Source: JBFGCT01 sp041581055 (GTDB lineage Bacteria; Actinomycetota; Acidimicrobiia; Acidimicrobiales; Ilumatobacteraceae). From it: 25,792 bases of DNA. The position numbers and the translations under genes are program-made. The notes under the pieces are model-generated. The model was given only the letters and a program-made list of their open reading frames with translations, ran no database searches and was not told the origin of the DNA. Positions within the stretch are counted from its first letter, which is position 1. Each line of letters begins with the position of its first letter. The stretch spans positions 1 through 25,792 of the forward strand of contig JBFGCT010000041.1 in assembly GCA_041581055.1 (NCBI GenBank), written 5' to 3'. This document shows, piece by piece, positions 1 to 6,547 of the stretch.

Positions 1-107
1 ACCTGTTCGGTCACACAGAATCCGAAGGGCGGCGGCGAGCCCGGTTTGTGTGACCGAACATCGCCGATCTCGACCTGTTCGGTCACACAGAATCCGAAGG
101 GCGGCGG
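1..107. repeat. 35-bp direct repeat pair with inverted half-copy
   Basis: Positions 1-35 and 73-107 are identical over 35 bases, a 72-bp period. Between them, 47-60 is the exact reverse complement of the 14-base core TGTTCGGTCACACA found at 4-17 and 76-89. The middle copy can therefore pair with either flank to make alternative 14-bp stems, with loops of 29 nt (18-46) or 15 nt (61-75). The element lies 43 bp beyond the dnaB stop and may run past the window edge. It could end dnaB transcription or be a dispersed palindromic repeat. No transposase gene is visible nearby. Confidence 0.85.
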
Positions 108-149
108 GGCTCGGCGGGCGAGACCGGGTTCTGGACCGGGCACCGGCGG

Positions 150-1535
150 CTACATCGAGCGGGCGGCGTTGTCGAAGCGGGTGTACTGGCCGAGGAAGAC
201 CAGGCGCTTGATGCCGATCGGGCCGGAGCGGTGCTTGGAGATGATGACCTCGGCCGACCCCTTGTCGGGCGAGTCCTCGTTGTACACCTCGTCGCGGTAG
301 AGGAACATCACGACGTCGGAGTCCTGCTCGAGCGAGCCGGACTCGCGCAGGTCCGACAGCATCGGCCGCTTGTCGGAGCGAGCTTCGAGGTTCCGGCTGA
401 GCTGGCTAAGCGCGACGATCGGCACCTCGAGCTCGCGGGCCAGGATCTTGAGGTTGCGGCTGATCTCGCTGACCTCGAGCTGGCGGTTCTCGGACTGACC
501 GCTGCCGCTCATCAACTGCAGGTAGTCGATCATGATCATGGCCAGCCCGCCGTGCTGGGCCTTGATCCGCCGCGCCTTGGCGCGGATCTCCATCACGGTC
601 ACCCGCGGGTTGTCGTCGAGGAACAGCGGCACCTCGAGCCGCCCGACGGCGAGGCCGATCTTGGACCAGTCGCTCTCGGTCAGCTTGCCCGTGCGCAACT
701 TGGTCGAGTCGACCTTGGCCTCGCTCGACAGGATGCGCTGGGTCAACTCGGCGTGGCCCATCTCGAGCGAGAACACGAGCACCGGCTTGCCGTTGGTCTT
801 CGCCGCGTGCACCGCCATGCCCAGGCCGAAGCTCGTCTTGCCCATCGCCGGCCGCGCGCCGACGATGTTCAGCGTGCTCGGCTGCAGCCCCGACAGCATC
901 TCGTCGAGATCGTCGTAGCCCGTCGCCAAGCCGGTGATGACGTCGCCGCGCTCGAAGTTCTCCTCGAGCTGGTCCATCGCCAGGTTCAACAGCTCCTGGA
1001 TCGGACGGGTCGAGTCGACCACGCGATCCTCGGCGACCTCGAACATCTTCGACTCGGCGAGGTCGACCGCCTTGATGACGTCGTCGGGCTCGCCGAACGC
1101 GAGGTCGGTGATCTCGCCGGCGGTGTGGATCAGGCGCCGCAACAGGGCGGTGTCCATCACGATCTTGGCGTAGTGCTCGGCGCCGGACACGGACGGGGTC
1201 GCGTTCTGCAGGTCGTTGAGCCGCTCGATGCCGCCGACCTCGTCGAGCAGCCCGTGACGGCGCAGCTCGTCGGCGACGGTCACGACGTCGACCGGCCGCG
1301 ACGACGCGTACAACGCCCGGATCGCGTCGAACATGTGCTGGTGGGACGGGTTGTAGAAGTCCCTGACGGTCAGCCCGGCCTCACCCACCGTTCCGATCGC
1401 CTCGCGCGACAGCAGCAGCGCTCCGAGCACCGACTCCTCTGCCTGGAGGTTGTGGGGAGGAACCCGACCGGCCCCGCTCCCCGGTCGACCGACCATTCCG
1501 CCCCGCTGCGTCCCGTACTCTGTGTCAACAACCAT
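150..1535 (-). CDS. dnaB: Replicative DNA helicase DnaB
   Basis: Hexameric 5'-3' helicase that unwinds DNA at the replication fork and recruits primase. The 461-residue protein has the N-terminal DnaB domain (about residues 25-130, starting PPHNLQAEESVLGALL) and the RecA-like C-terminal ATPase. Walker A is GARPAMGKTS (226-235), Walker B is MIMIDYLQL (about 333-341), and the late KHRSGP motif is present. Length is normal for the family and there is no intein, although mycobacterial dnaB genes often carry one. The start is uncertain: ATG at 1535 or an in-frame ATG at 1496, which would begin MVGRPGSG. Neither has a good Shine-Dalgarno, and the residues before about 25 are not conserved in the family. 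It follows rplI on the same strand after a 256-bp gap containing DnaA-box-like sites, so it probably has its own promoter. Confidence 0.97.
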   Translation of the reverse strand: MVVDTEYGTQRGGMVGRPGSGAGRVPPHNLQAEESVLGALLLSREAIGTVGEAGLTVRDFYNPSHQHMFDAIRALYASSRPVDVVTVADELRRHGLLDEVGGIERLNDLQNATPSVSGAEHYAKIVMDTALLRRLIHTAGEITDLAFGEPDDVIKAVDLAESKMFEVAEDRVVDSTRPIQELLNLAMDQLEENFERGDVITGLATGYDDLDEMLSGLQPSTLNIVGARPAMGKTSFGLGMAVHAAKTNGKPVLVFSLEMGHAELTQRILSSEAKVDSTKLRTGKLTESDWSKIGLAVGRLEVPLFLDDNPRVTVMEIRAKARRIKAQHGGLAMIMIDYLQLMSGSGQSENRQLEVSEISRNLKILARELEVPIVALSQLSRNLEARSDKRPMLSDLRESGSLEQDSDVVMFLYRDEVYNEDSPDKGSAEVIISKHRSGPIGIKRLVFLGQYTRFDNAARSM

Positions 1536-1791
1536 GAAATGCCCACTCTGTCAGGGGATTCCTGTGGATCGTAAGGGGGGGTAGCCTGTAGAAGTACCTG
1601 TGGACAAGGTCGCCGGACTGTGGATACCGGGCCTGTGGACAACCGTGTGGACAGCCGCGGCGGCGCGCCGCGCCGAGCGATCCGACGCGGTGGGTCGCGG
1701 TGTCCATCCCCCCAGTGTGACGGCTGGGTGTGGCGCCGTGATGGACCCGACGCCGTCGTCTGGGGCGAGGCGGACGGGAGCGTGTCCGGGG
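1536..1791. promoter_or_regulatory. dnaB upstream region with DnaA-box cluster
   Basis: This is the gap between rplI and dnaB. Five TGTGGA-type nonamers lie in the same orientation: TGTGGATCG (1563-1571), TGTGGACAA (1599-1607), TGTGGATAC (1619-1627), TGTGGACAA (1634-1642) and TGTGGACAG (1646-1654). The second and fourth are exact matches to the actinobacterial DnaA box TTGTCCACA read on the minus strand. A possible minus-strand -10, TACGAT (reverse complement of 1568-1573), overlaps the first box, so DnaA could influence dnaB transcription. Closer to rplI, GTCCAT (1702-1707) and ATGGAC (1741-1746) form an inverted repeat around a smaller CCCAG/CTGGG stem (1711-1715 and 1724-1728), possibly a terminator for the ribosomal operon. 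Confidence 0.7.
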
Positions 1792-2244
1792 CTACTCGGC
1801 GGCGACGACGTCGATCGTGATCGGGAACGACACGTCGTTGTGCAGCGAGGCGGTGACCGTGTGCTGGCCGAGCGTCTTGATCGTGTCGACCTCGAGTTGC
1901 TTGCGGTCGAGCTCGATGTCGGTCTGCTCCTTGACCGCCGCCGCGATGTCGGCCGCGGTGACCGATCCGAACAGCTTGCCCTCCGACCCGGCCTTCGACT
2001 CGATCGTGATCACCTTCGGCACGAGCGTGCTGGCGATCGTCGCCGCCGACTCGCGGGCCTGGTTGTCACGCTGGTCGCGGGCCTGGCGCATCCGGCCGGC
2101 CTGGTCGAGCGCGCCGTCGGACGCTTTGATCGCGTGTCCCTTCGGAAACAGGAAGTTCCGCGCGTGCCCGGCGGACACCTCGACGATGTCGCCGCGCTTG
2201 CCGAGCCCGTCGAGATCGGAGCGGAGGATCACCTTCACGCTCAC
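1792..2244 (-). CDS. rplI: 50S ribosomal protein L9 (bL9)
   Basis: L9 binds 23S rRNA at the base of the L1 stalk and helps maintain reading frame. The 150-residue product has the two-domain L9 layout. The N-terminal RNA-binding domain begins MSVKVILRSDLDGLGKRGD and contains the signature region VSAGHARNFLFPKGHA (about residues 23-38). A long connecting helix follows, then a C-terminal domain containing GKLFGSVTAADIA. The start is GTG at 2244, overlapping the rpsR TGA stop as GTGA, so translation is probably coupled. It is the last gene of the rpsF-ssb-rpsR-rplI run, an order widely conserved in bacteria. Confidence 0.97.
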   Translation of the reverse strand: MSVKVILRSDLDGLGKRGDIVEVSAGHARNFLFPKGHAIKASDGALDQAGRMRQARDQRDNQARESAATIASTLVPKVITIESKAGSEGKLFGSVTAADIAAAVKEQTDIELDRKQLEVDTIKTLGQHTVTASLHNDVSFPITIDVVAAE

Positions 2245-2684
2245 GCCTCGACCGCCGTCGTCTCGTCGATCGGGGCGTCGGCCGCGGCCTCGCCGGTCGG
2301 CTCGGTCGTCTCGTCGTCGGCCAACGTCGGCTCGGCGGCGTCGTTGTTCGACTCGTCGCGGAACGGGCGATCGCCGCGCTCGCCGCGGCCCTCGCCACGG
2401 CGGCCGCCGGTGCGGGTCGAGGCGACCCGCTTGGCATACGGGAGCAACGCCATCTCGCGGGCGATCTTCACCGCGTTGGCGACCTCGCGTTGCTGCTGCA
2501 GGGTGTTGCCGGCGACCCGCCGGTTGCGGATCTTGGCGCGGTCGCTCATGAAGCGCTGGAGGAGGTCGACGTCCTTGTAGTCGATGAACTCCACCTTGTC
2601 GGTGACCAGCACGCTGGTCTTCTTCTTGAACTTGCGGGGGTTGGCCTCCCGCGCGTTCCTCGCCTTGTTCTTCTTACTGGCCAT
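2241..2684 (-). CDS. rpsR: 30S ribosomal protein S18 (bS18) with acidic tail
   Basis: S18 pairs with S6 on the platform of the 30S subunit. The first ~85 residues are a normal S18: a basic N-terminus, then VEFIDYKDVDLLQRFMSDR and AKIRNRRVAGNTLQQQREV, ending REMALLPYAKR. There are no cysteines, so this is the zinc-independent form. The protein is 147 residues, against roughly 75-90 in most bacteria. The extra ~60 C-terminal residues are a short Gly/Arg stretch (TGGRRGEGRGERGDRPFR) followed by a Glu/Asp/Thr/Ala-rich acidic segment. Translation begins at ATG 2684 behind a clear GAAGGA Shine-Dalgarno. The stop overlaps the rplI start. Confidence 0.95.
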   Translation of the reverse strand: MASKKNKARNAREANPRKFKKKTSVLVTDKVEFIDYKDVDLLQRFMSDRAKIRNRRVAGNTLQQQREVANAVKIAREMALLPYAKRVASTRTGGRRGEGRGERGDRPFRDESNNDAAEPTLADDETTEPTGEAAADAPIDETTAVEA

Positions 2685-2732
2685 CGTGGTTTCCTTCGGA
2701 GATCGGGTTGATCGAGCGGGGGGATCGGGGAC

Positions 2733-3182
2733 TCAGAACGGCTCCTCGTCGCCGTAGACGGCATCGGGCGCGCTGCGGGCCGCGGCCGCGCCGCCACCGC
2801 CACCACTCCCGCTGTCGGCGGAATCGCGGCTGATGCGCTCCACTTGGGCCTGGGCCCAACGCAGGCTCGGGCCGAGCTCGTCGGCGACGACCTCCACCAC
2901 GCTGCGCTTCTCACCCTCGCGGGTCTCGTACTCGCGCTGCTGGAGCCGCCCGGTGACGATGACGCGGTTGCCCTTGTTGAGGCTGGCCGCCGAGTTCTCG
3001 CCGAGATCGGCCCAGGCGACGACGTTGAAGAACGACACCTGTTCCTGCCATTCGCCGTTGACCTGGTAGCGGCGGTTGACGGCGAGGCCGAAGCTGGCGA
3101 CGCCACGACCACCGGTCGTGTACCGCAGCTCGGGGTCGCGGGTCAGGTTGCCGACCAGCGTGACGCTGTTCTCTGATGCCAT
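2733..3182 (-). CDS. ssb: Single-stranded DNA-binding protein
   Basis: SSB coats single-stranded DNA and recruits replication and repair proteins. The 149-residue product has an OB-fold (about 1-110) beginning MASENSVTLVGNLTRDPELR, with VSFFNVVAWADLGENSA and GNRVIVTGRLQQREYET. A flexible Gly/Ala/Ser-rich linker follows, then an acidic tip ending DEEPF, which matches the protein-interaction tail of bacterial SSBs. I chose ATG 3182 because an AGGGGA Shine-Dalgarno lies about 8 nt upstream and the OB-fold starts immediately; longer in-frame readings run into rpsF. It sits 29 bp after rpsF and 48 bp before rpsR, an operon seen in most bacteria. Confidence 0.97.
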   Translation of the reverse strand: MASENSVTLVGNLTRDPELRYTTGGRGVASFGLAVNRRYQVNGEWQEQVSFFNVVAWADLGENSAASLNKGNRVIVTGRLQQREYETREGEKRSVVEVVADELGPSLRWAQAQVERISRDSADSGSGGGGGAAAARSAPDAVYGDEEPF

Positions 3183-3211
3183 GTGATTTCCCCTTTGGTG
3201 GCAGCTGCGAC

Positions 3212-3541
3212 TCAGGCAGCGATGACTGCCATGCCGCGGCGCTCGGCCTCGGCCTCGGGCAGGCGGATGAGCTTGTGGCGGACGATGTCGTCCGCGAGAC
3301 GGAGCACGCGCTCGAGCTCGTCGAGCGAGCCGGGCGGGGCGACGATCTCGGCGACCAGGTAGTAGCCGGACGGCTTCTTGTTGATCGGGTAGGCGAACTG
3401 CCGCTTGCCCCACCAGTCGATCTTGCCGTGCAGCGAGCCACCGGCGGCGGTGACGCCCTCGGTCACCGTCTTCATCCAGGCCTGGGCCTTGGGGTCATCG
3501 ACGTCGCCGTCGATGATGACCATCATTTCGTATGCGCGCAT
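3212..3541 (-). CDS. rpsF: 30S ribosomal protein S6 (bS6)
   Basis: S6 forms a heterodimer with S18 in the 30S subunit. The 109-residue protein begins MRAYEMMVIIDGDVDDPKAQ and contains the usual strand-rich core, including GGSLHGKIDWWGKRQFAYPI, KPSGYYLVAEI and ERVLRLADDIVRHKLIRLPE. I chose ATG 3541 because the S6 fold starts with this beta strand and a GGAGGGAGAAG Shine-Dalgarno region lies just upstream. The in-frame ATG at 3628 would add 29 basic residues with no family support. It is the first gene of rpsF-ssb-rpsR-rplI. Its leader may hold an autoregulatory structure. Confidence 0.97.
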   Translation of the reverse strand: MRAYEMMVIIDGDVDDPKAQAWMKTVTEGVTAAGGSLHGKIDWWGKRQFAYPINKKPSGYYLVAEIVAPPGSLDELERVLRLADDIVRHKLIRLPEAEAERRGMAVIAA

Positions 3542-3658
3542 GAAGCGGATCTTCTCCCTCCGGATCCCGCTGCGGCAACGCCGTGACGGGAGCCCCTCGC
3601 GGGGCAGGGCCAATATGAACCGTTGCACCCTATCGGCGTCGCGTCGAACGCGGAACGG
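3542..3658 (-). promoter_or_regulatory. rpsF leader with possible S6:S18-type structure
   Basis: This 117-bp leader separates rpsF from the upstream hypothetical gene. On the plus strand GCAACG (3575-3580) pairs with CGTTGC (3621-3626), enclosing a GCCCC/GGGGC hairpin (3592-3605). S6:S18 complexes are known to bind structured rpsF leaders carrying a CCG motif. This leader is structured and has CCG next to the closing stem, but I cannot confirm the exact fold. A weak minus-strand -10 candidate, TAGGGT, lies just upstream of the paired region. Confidence 0.3.
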
Positions 3659-4543
3659 TCACTGTGCGCCGAGCACCGCGAGCTGCGTCGGGAACAGCCG
3701 ATAGAAGCCGGCGGCGATCTCCTCGGGAGTCCTGCCGTCGAGGAGGTCTCCATCCTGCCGCACACGGTCGGTGATCTTCTCGATCGCCTTCCTCCGCACG
3801 GCGGGGTCGCCCGGGTCGACGACGGACGACTCGAGATCGCCGCCGACTCCGATCATGTGCAGCGACACCTCGTCCATCACGGCCCGAGACACCTGCTCGT
3901 CGGTAGCGATCGACGATCCTGCAGCCGCCGCTTGCCCGGAGCCGGTGACCTCGCCCTCGTCCACTCTCCCGCCGAGCCGGGAAACAAACCATCGCAGCAG
4001 TCTGCGGCGTTGGCCGTCGAGCGCCGAACCCGTCCACGATGCGATCAACTCGACGAGAACGGCGCCCGCGAGCAGCGTGGCGAGATCGACGACCTCGGGA
4101 AACCAGGGGCCGTTCGGATCGTCGACCGGTGCTTCGGGCTCGCTGGCGAGCACCGCTTCGATGAGTGGGATCACGTGCTCCTCGTCGGCGAACACCAGCA
4201 CCGCATCGTCCCCGAAGCGGGATGACAACGGATCGCCGCCCCACGGCGCTCCGAGCAAACCGTCGGACGCGAATGGTCCGGCGGGATCCAACGGCAGAAC
4301 GGAGGGGGCCGAAGGATTGGCATTCGGGGACAACCGACTCGACCCGGACTCGAGCTCCCCGATCGTTTCGGCGTCCTCCGCATACAACTCCTCGTCGTCG
4401 TCGCGACGACCTTCGGGAAATCGGTCCTGTTCCTGCTGGACGCGCAGCGGTTTCGGCTGTGCTTGAGACTGCGAACCGAACCCGAACAGGCCCGTGAGGA
4501 CACTCCCCAACGCCAGGAATCCGACCCGCCACGTTCGCCTCAC
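3659..4543 (-). CDS. Unrecognised exported or membrane-anchored protein
   Basis: I do not recognise this 294-residue protein. It begins with Arg residues and a hydrophobic stretch, VGFLALGSVLTGLFGFG (about 7-23), typical of a signal peptide or anchor. A hydrophilic, acidic low-complexity region follows (about 30-110). A second hydrophobic stretch, LATLLAGAVLVELIASW, precedes a basic region (about 155-190), and an acidic helical C-terminus ends AAGFYRLFPTQLAVLGAQ. The start is GTG 4543 with GAGG five bases upstream, overlapping the stop of a 34-codon ORF as GTGA, so translation may be coupled. Third-position GC is visibly lower than in the neighbours, which may mean weak constraint or a different origin. 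It precedes rpsF, but nothing links it to ribosome function. Confidence 0.65.
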   Translation of the reverse strand: MRRTWRVGFLALGSVLTGLFGFGSQSQAQPKPLRVQQEQDRFPEGRRDDDEELYAEDAETIGELESGSSRLSPNANPSAPSVLPLDPAGPFASDGLLGAPWGGDPLSSRFGDDAVLVFADEEHVIPLIEAVLASEPEAPVDDPNGPWFPEVVDLATLLAGAVLVELIASWTGSALDGQRRRLLRWFVSRLGGRVDEGEVTGSGQAAAAGSSIATDEQVSRAVMDEVSLHMIGVGGDLESSVVDPGDPAVRRKAIEKITDRVRQDGDLLDGRTPEEIAAGFYRLFPTQLAVLGAQ

Positions 4544-4644
4544 CGCGGCCTCACGATCATCGCCAGGTCGACGAACGAGAACTCCGTCCTCGCGGCGCGT
4601 CCCACCGTCGACCCGGGGAAGGGCATCGGCGGCCTCCTGCGCAT
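4540..4644 (-). CDS. Small ORF, 34 aa, coupled to downstream gene
   Basis: A short open frame starts at ATG 4644 with an ideal Shine-Dalgarno, AGGAGG, five bases upstream. It ends in TGA overlapping the GTG start of the next gene. The product is basic at both ends, with a central PFPGSTVGRAARTEFSFVD and an end LAMIVRPR. It has no clear membrane segment and matches nothing I know. All codons but one end in G or C, matching real genes here. An in-frame ATG at 4665 would add seven residues, but the Shine-Dalgarno supports 4644. It may encode a small protein or simply deliver ribosomes to the downstream start. Confidence 0.5.
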   Translation of the reverse strand: MRRRPPMPFPGSTVGRAARTEFSFVDLAMIVRPR

Positions 4645-4770
4645 GCGAACCTCCTGCGACTGCATCGCTCGCACAGCCAAGCTACTCGGTGGTGCCGGTC
4701 GCCGAGAACGGGTTATCGCCCCAGACCGCGCTGGAGATCATCGTTGGCTTGACGTCGAGCTTCGGGCCGT

Positions 4771-5514
4771 TCAGCCGGTCGTGCCGACCGCGCACGTGGA
4801 TGCTTCGGTGCCGGGGAGCACCACCGCGGTCGAGCCCGGGCCGATCGCGAGGTCGCCGAGCCCGCCCTGGAACACCTCGATCGCCAGCTGATACGTGTCG
4901 CCGGCCCGGAACCGCGCGCAGTCCTCGGCGGCCGTCGTGCACGGCGCCATGTCGGTCGCCGAGACGAACGCGCCGTCGGGCGCGAACCAGGCGATCGACA
5001 GCGGGGACGGGGTGCCGAACATGTAGAACGCGCCGTCGACCGGCCGCGGGAAGACGAAGGCCATCCCCGCCGGCCGGCCGAGGTCGGTGACGCCCATCAG
5101 GCCGCGACCGCGCTCGTCGCCGCTGTCGGCGAGCCACATGCACACCTCGCACACCTCGCCGTCGGCCGCGGTGATCCGCACCGTCGCGGTGGTGAAGCCC
5201 TGCGGTTGGACGCCGGCGGGCCCGTCGGTCGAGCCGGTTGCCGGATCGGTGGTCCCGATCCCGCCGGCCGCCGACGCGGTCGTGACCGGCGGGATGGTCA
5301 CCGGCGCGGTGGTCGCCGACCCGCCGGTCCCGGTCTCGGTGGTCCCGATCTCGCCGGTCCCGTTCCCGGTCGGCGCCGGCTCGTCGCGCGCACAGGCGCC
5401 GGCGAGGACCAGCGCGGCGAGCAGGATGGCCGGCCCGGCGCGCCGTGCGGTCGGCGGGCCGGTCAGGCTCGCCCACCCACGGGGAGCACCCGCAGCAGGT
5501 GGTGCCAGCGGCAC
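4771..5514 (-). CDS. DUF192 family lipoprotein
   Basis: The C-terminal ~120 residues are a DUF192 (COG1430) domain: RGRGLMGVTDL, GMAFVFPRPVDGAFYMFGT, LSIAWFAPDGAFVSATDMAPC and a final LAIEVFQGGLGDLAIGPGS. The family's function is unsettled. Upstream is a Thr/Gly-rich linker of about 65 residues with imperfect repeats (GEIGTTETG, GGIGTTDPA). Before that is a lipoprotein signal: paired Arg, the hydrophobic AGPAILLAALVLAGAC, and a lipobox Cys. The protein is therefore probably anchored outside the membrane. The start is uncertain. I use GTG 5514, with GAGG ten bases upstream, giving 247 residues and a 52-base overlap with the preceding DUF5318 gene. Longer in-frame readings into that gene look non-coding. 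Confidence 0.85.
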   Translation of the reverse strand: MPLAPPAAGAPRGWASLTGPPTARRAGPAILLAALVLAGACARDEPAPTGNGTGEIGTTETGTGGSATTAPVTIPPVTTASAAGGIGTTDPATGSTDGPAGVQPQGFTTATVRITAADGEVCEVCMWLADSGDERGRGLMGVTDLGRPAGMAFVFPRPVDGAFYMFGTPSPLSIAWFAPDGAFVSATDMAPCTTAAEDCARFRAGDTYQLAIEVFQGGLGDLAIGPGSTAVVLPGTEASTCAVGTTG

Positions 5515-5858
5515 TCGGTACACGCCTCGACCACGTACGCGTTGAGCTCCTCGGGGCGGTCGTTGAGCGCCTGCATCTCCTTGGCGGTCGACACGCACCT
5601 GCCTTGCGGCGACAGGCCGGTCCCGAAGACGTAGGTGACGAGCCGGAGATCGCTCTCATCGCAAATCGGACACGGCGTCGAGGTCTGCGTGCCGACGTTG
5701 CCCGCCGCCCGGATCAACTCGGGGTGCGCGTCGCACACCTGATCGAGCGGGACTCGGCCGCGCCGCACCTGGCTGATCAGCATGCGGCGCGCCAACCGGT
5801 GGTCGACGATGCCGCGCGCGCCGTCGGAGCTGCGCAGGGCCCCGACGGTGAAACTCAT
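5463..5858 (-). CDS. DUF5318-like zinc-ribbon protein
   Basis: A 131-residue soluble protein. Its N-terminal half is helical and basic (LARRMLISQVRRGRVPLDQV). The C-terminal half carries two Cys pairs, TPCPICDESDLRL and VEACTECRWHH, with a further Cys in PQGRCVST, consistent with a zinc ribbon. I assign it to the actinobacterial DUF5318 family from memory. A member of this family lies a few genes from rpsF in mycobacteria, which fits the position here. The biochemical role is unknown. The ATG at 5858 lies 8 nt after a TACTCT -10-like box with no Shine-Dalgarno, suggesting a leaderless transcript. It overlaps the downstream DUF192 gene. Confidence 0.8.
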   Translation of the reverse strand: MSFTVGALRSSDGARGIVDHRLARRMLISQVRRGRVPLDQVCDAHPELIRAAGNVGTQTSTPCPICDESDLRLVTYVFGTGLSPQGRCVSTAKEMQALNDRPEELNAYVVEACTECRWHHLLRVLPVGGRA

Positions 5859-5866
5859 AGACCACG

Positions 5867-5872
5867 AGAGTA
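5867..5872 (-). promoter_or_regulatory. -10 box of leaderless DUF5318 transcript
   Basis: TACTCT on the minus strand, 8 nt before ATG 5858. No Shine-Dalgarno is present. Confidence 0.45.
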
Positions 5873-5968
5873 GTGGCCGCGCCCGCCCGGCGCGTCGCCG
5901 CGCGGCGAACGGCGGCGGGCGCCGGTTCGGTCCCCCCTCCCAGCGGCCCGAGCGGGCACACTGGACGC

Positions 5969-6538
5969 GTGGCCGCCAACATCACCTACGGAGCAGGAAT
6001 CCCCGGAGACGCCGAGCTGAAGCTCTGCGGCGACGTCGGCGACGGCCGCAGGGCCGTCGAGCTCGGCGTGTCCGAGTGGTGCAACTCGATCGTGTTCGCC
6101 GCCGCCGGGGCGAAGGCGATCGCCATCGATCCCGACCCCGCCCGCATCGGCGACCTCCGCGCTCGGGCCGACGCGGCGGAGGTCATCGTCCAGTGCATCG
6201 AGGCCGATCTCGCCGACCTCGGCGACATCACGTCTGGCACCTGCGACGTCGTCGTCGCGGCGCAGACGGTCAACGGCGTCGACGACCTCGGCCGGCTGCT
6301 GCGCCAGGTGCACCGGATCCTGATCCCGAGCATGCCGTTCGTCATCTCCCTGCCGCACCCGTACGACGCGGTGTCTCCCGAGCACCCCTACGGCAGCAAC
6401 GCCCGCACGGTCGGCGACTGGTTCACCGCGCTCGGACGGTCCAACTTCCGCGTCGACCAGCTGCGCGAGCTCGGCGTCGGCCCCGGTCAGGCCGTCCCGA
6501 CCACGTTGATCCTGCGCGCCCGCAAAGAAGGAAGCTGA
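5969..6538 (+). CDS. Class I SAM-dependent methyltransferase-like protein
   Basis: A 189-residue small Rossmann-fold methyltransferase. Motif I appears as AVELGVSEWCNSIVFAAAG, a variant of the usual glycine-rich SAM loop. The acidic strand end is AIAIDPDPARIGDLR, and VVVAAQTVNGVDDLGRLLRQ followed by VHRILIPSMPFVISLPHP resembles the post-motif helix and strand of this superfamily. The substrate cannot be predicted. I chose GTG 5969 because the protein up to there is Arg/Pro-rich and non-coding in character, and a CACACT -10-like box ends 6 nt upstream, consistent with leaderless translation. It diverges from the DUF5318 gene and converges on the GGDEF-EAL gene. Confidence 0.8.
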   Translation: MAANITYGAGIPGDAELKLCGDVGDGRRAVELGVSEWCNSIVFAAAGAKAIAIDPDPARIGDLRARADAAEVIVQCIEADLADLGDITSGTCDVVVAAQTVNGVDDLGRLLRQVHRILIPSMPFVISLPHPYDAVSPEHPYGSNARTVGDWFTALGRSNFRVDQLRELGVGPGQAVPTTLILRARKEGS

Positions 6539-6547
6539 GCCGAGTCG

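Noticed and set aside
46..300. 84-codon plus-strand frame across the repeats and dnaB end
   Set aside because: Runs through palindromic repeats and antisense to dnaB; no start signal.
3630..4532. 300-codon alternative minus-strand frame over the hypothetical gene
   Set aside because: Extreme Arg content and no signal peptide. The 294-codon frame has a normal composition and hydrophobic segments.
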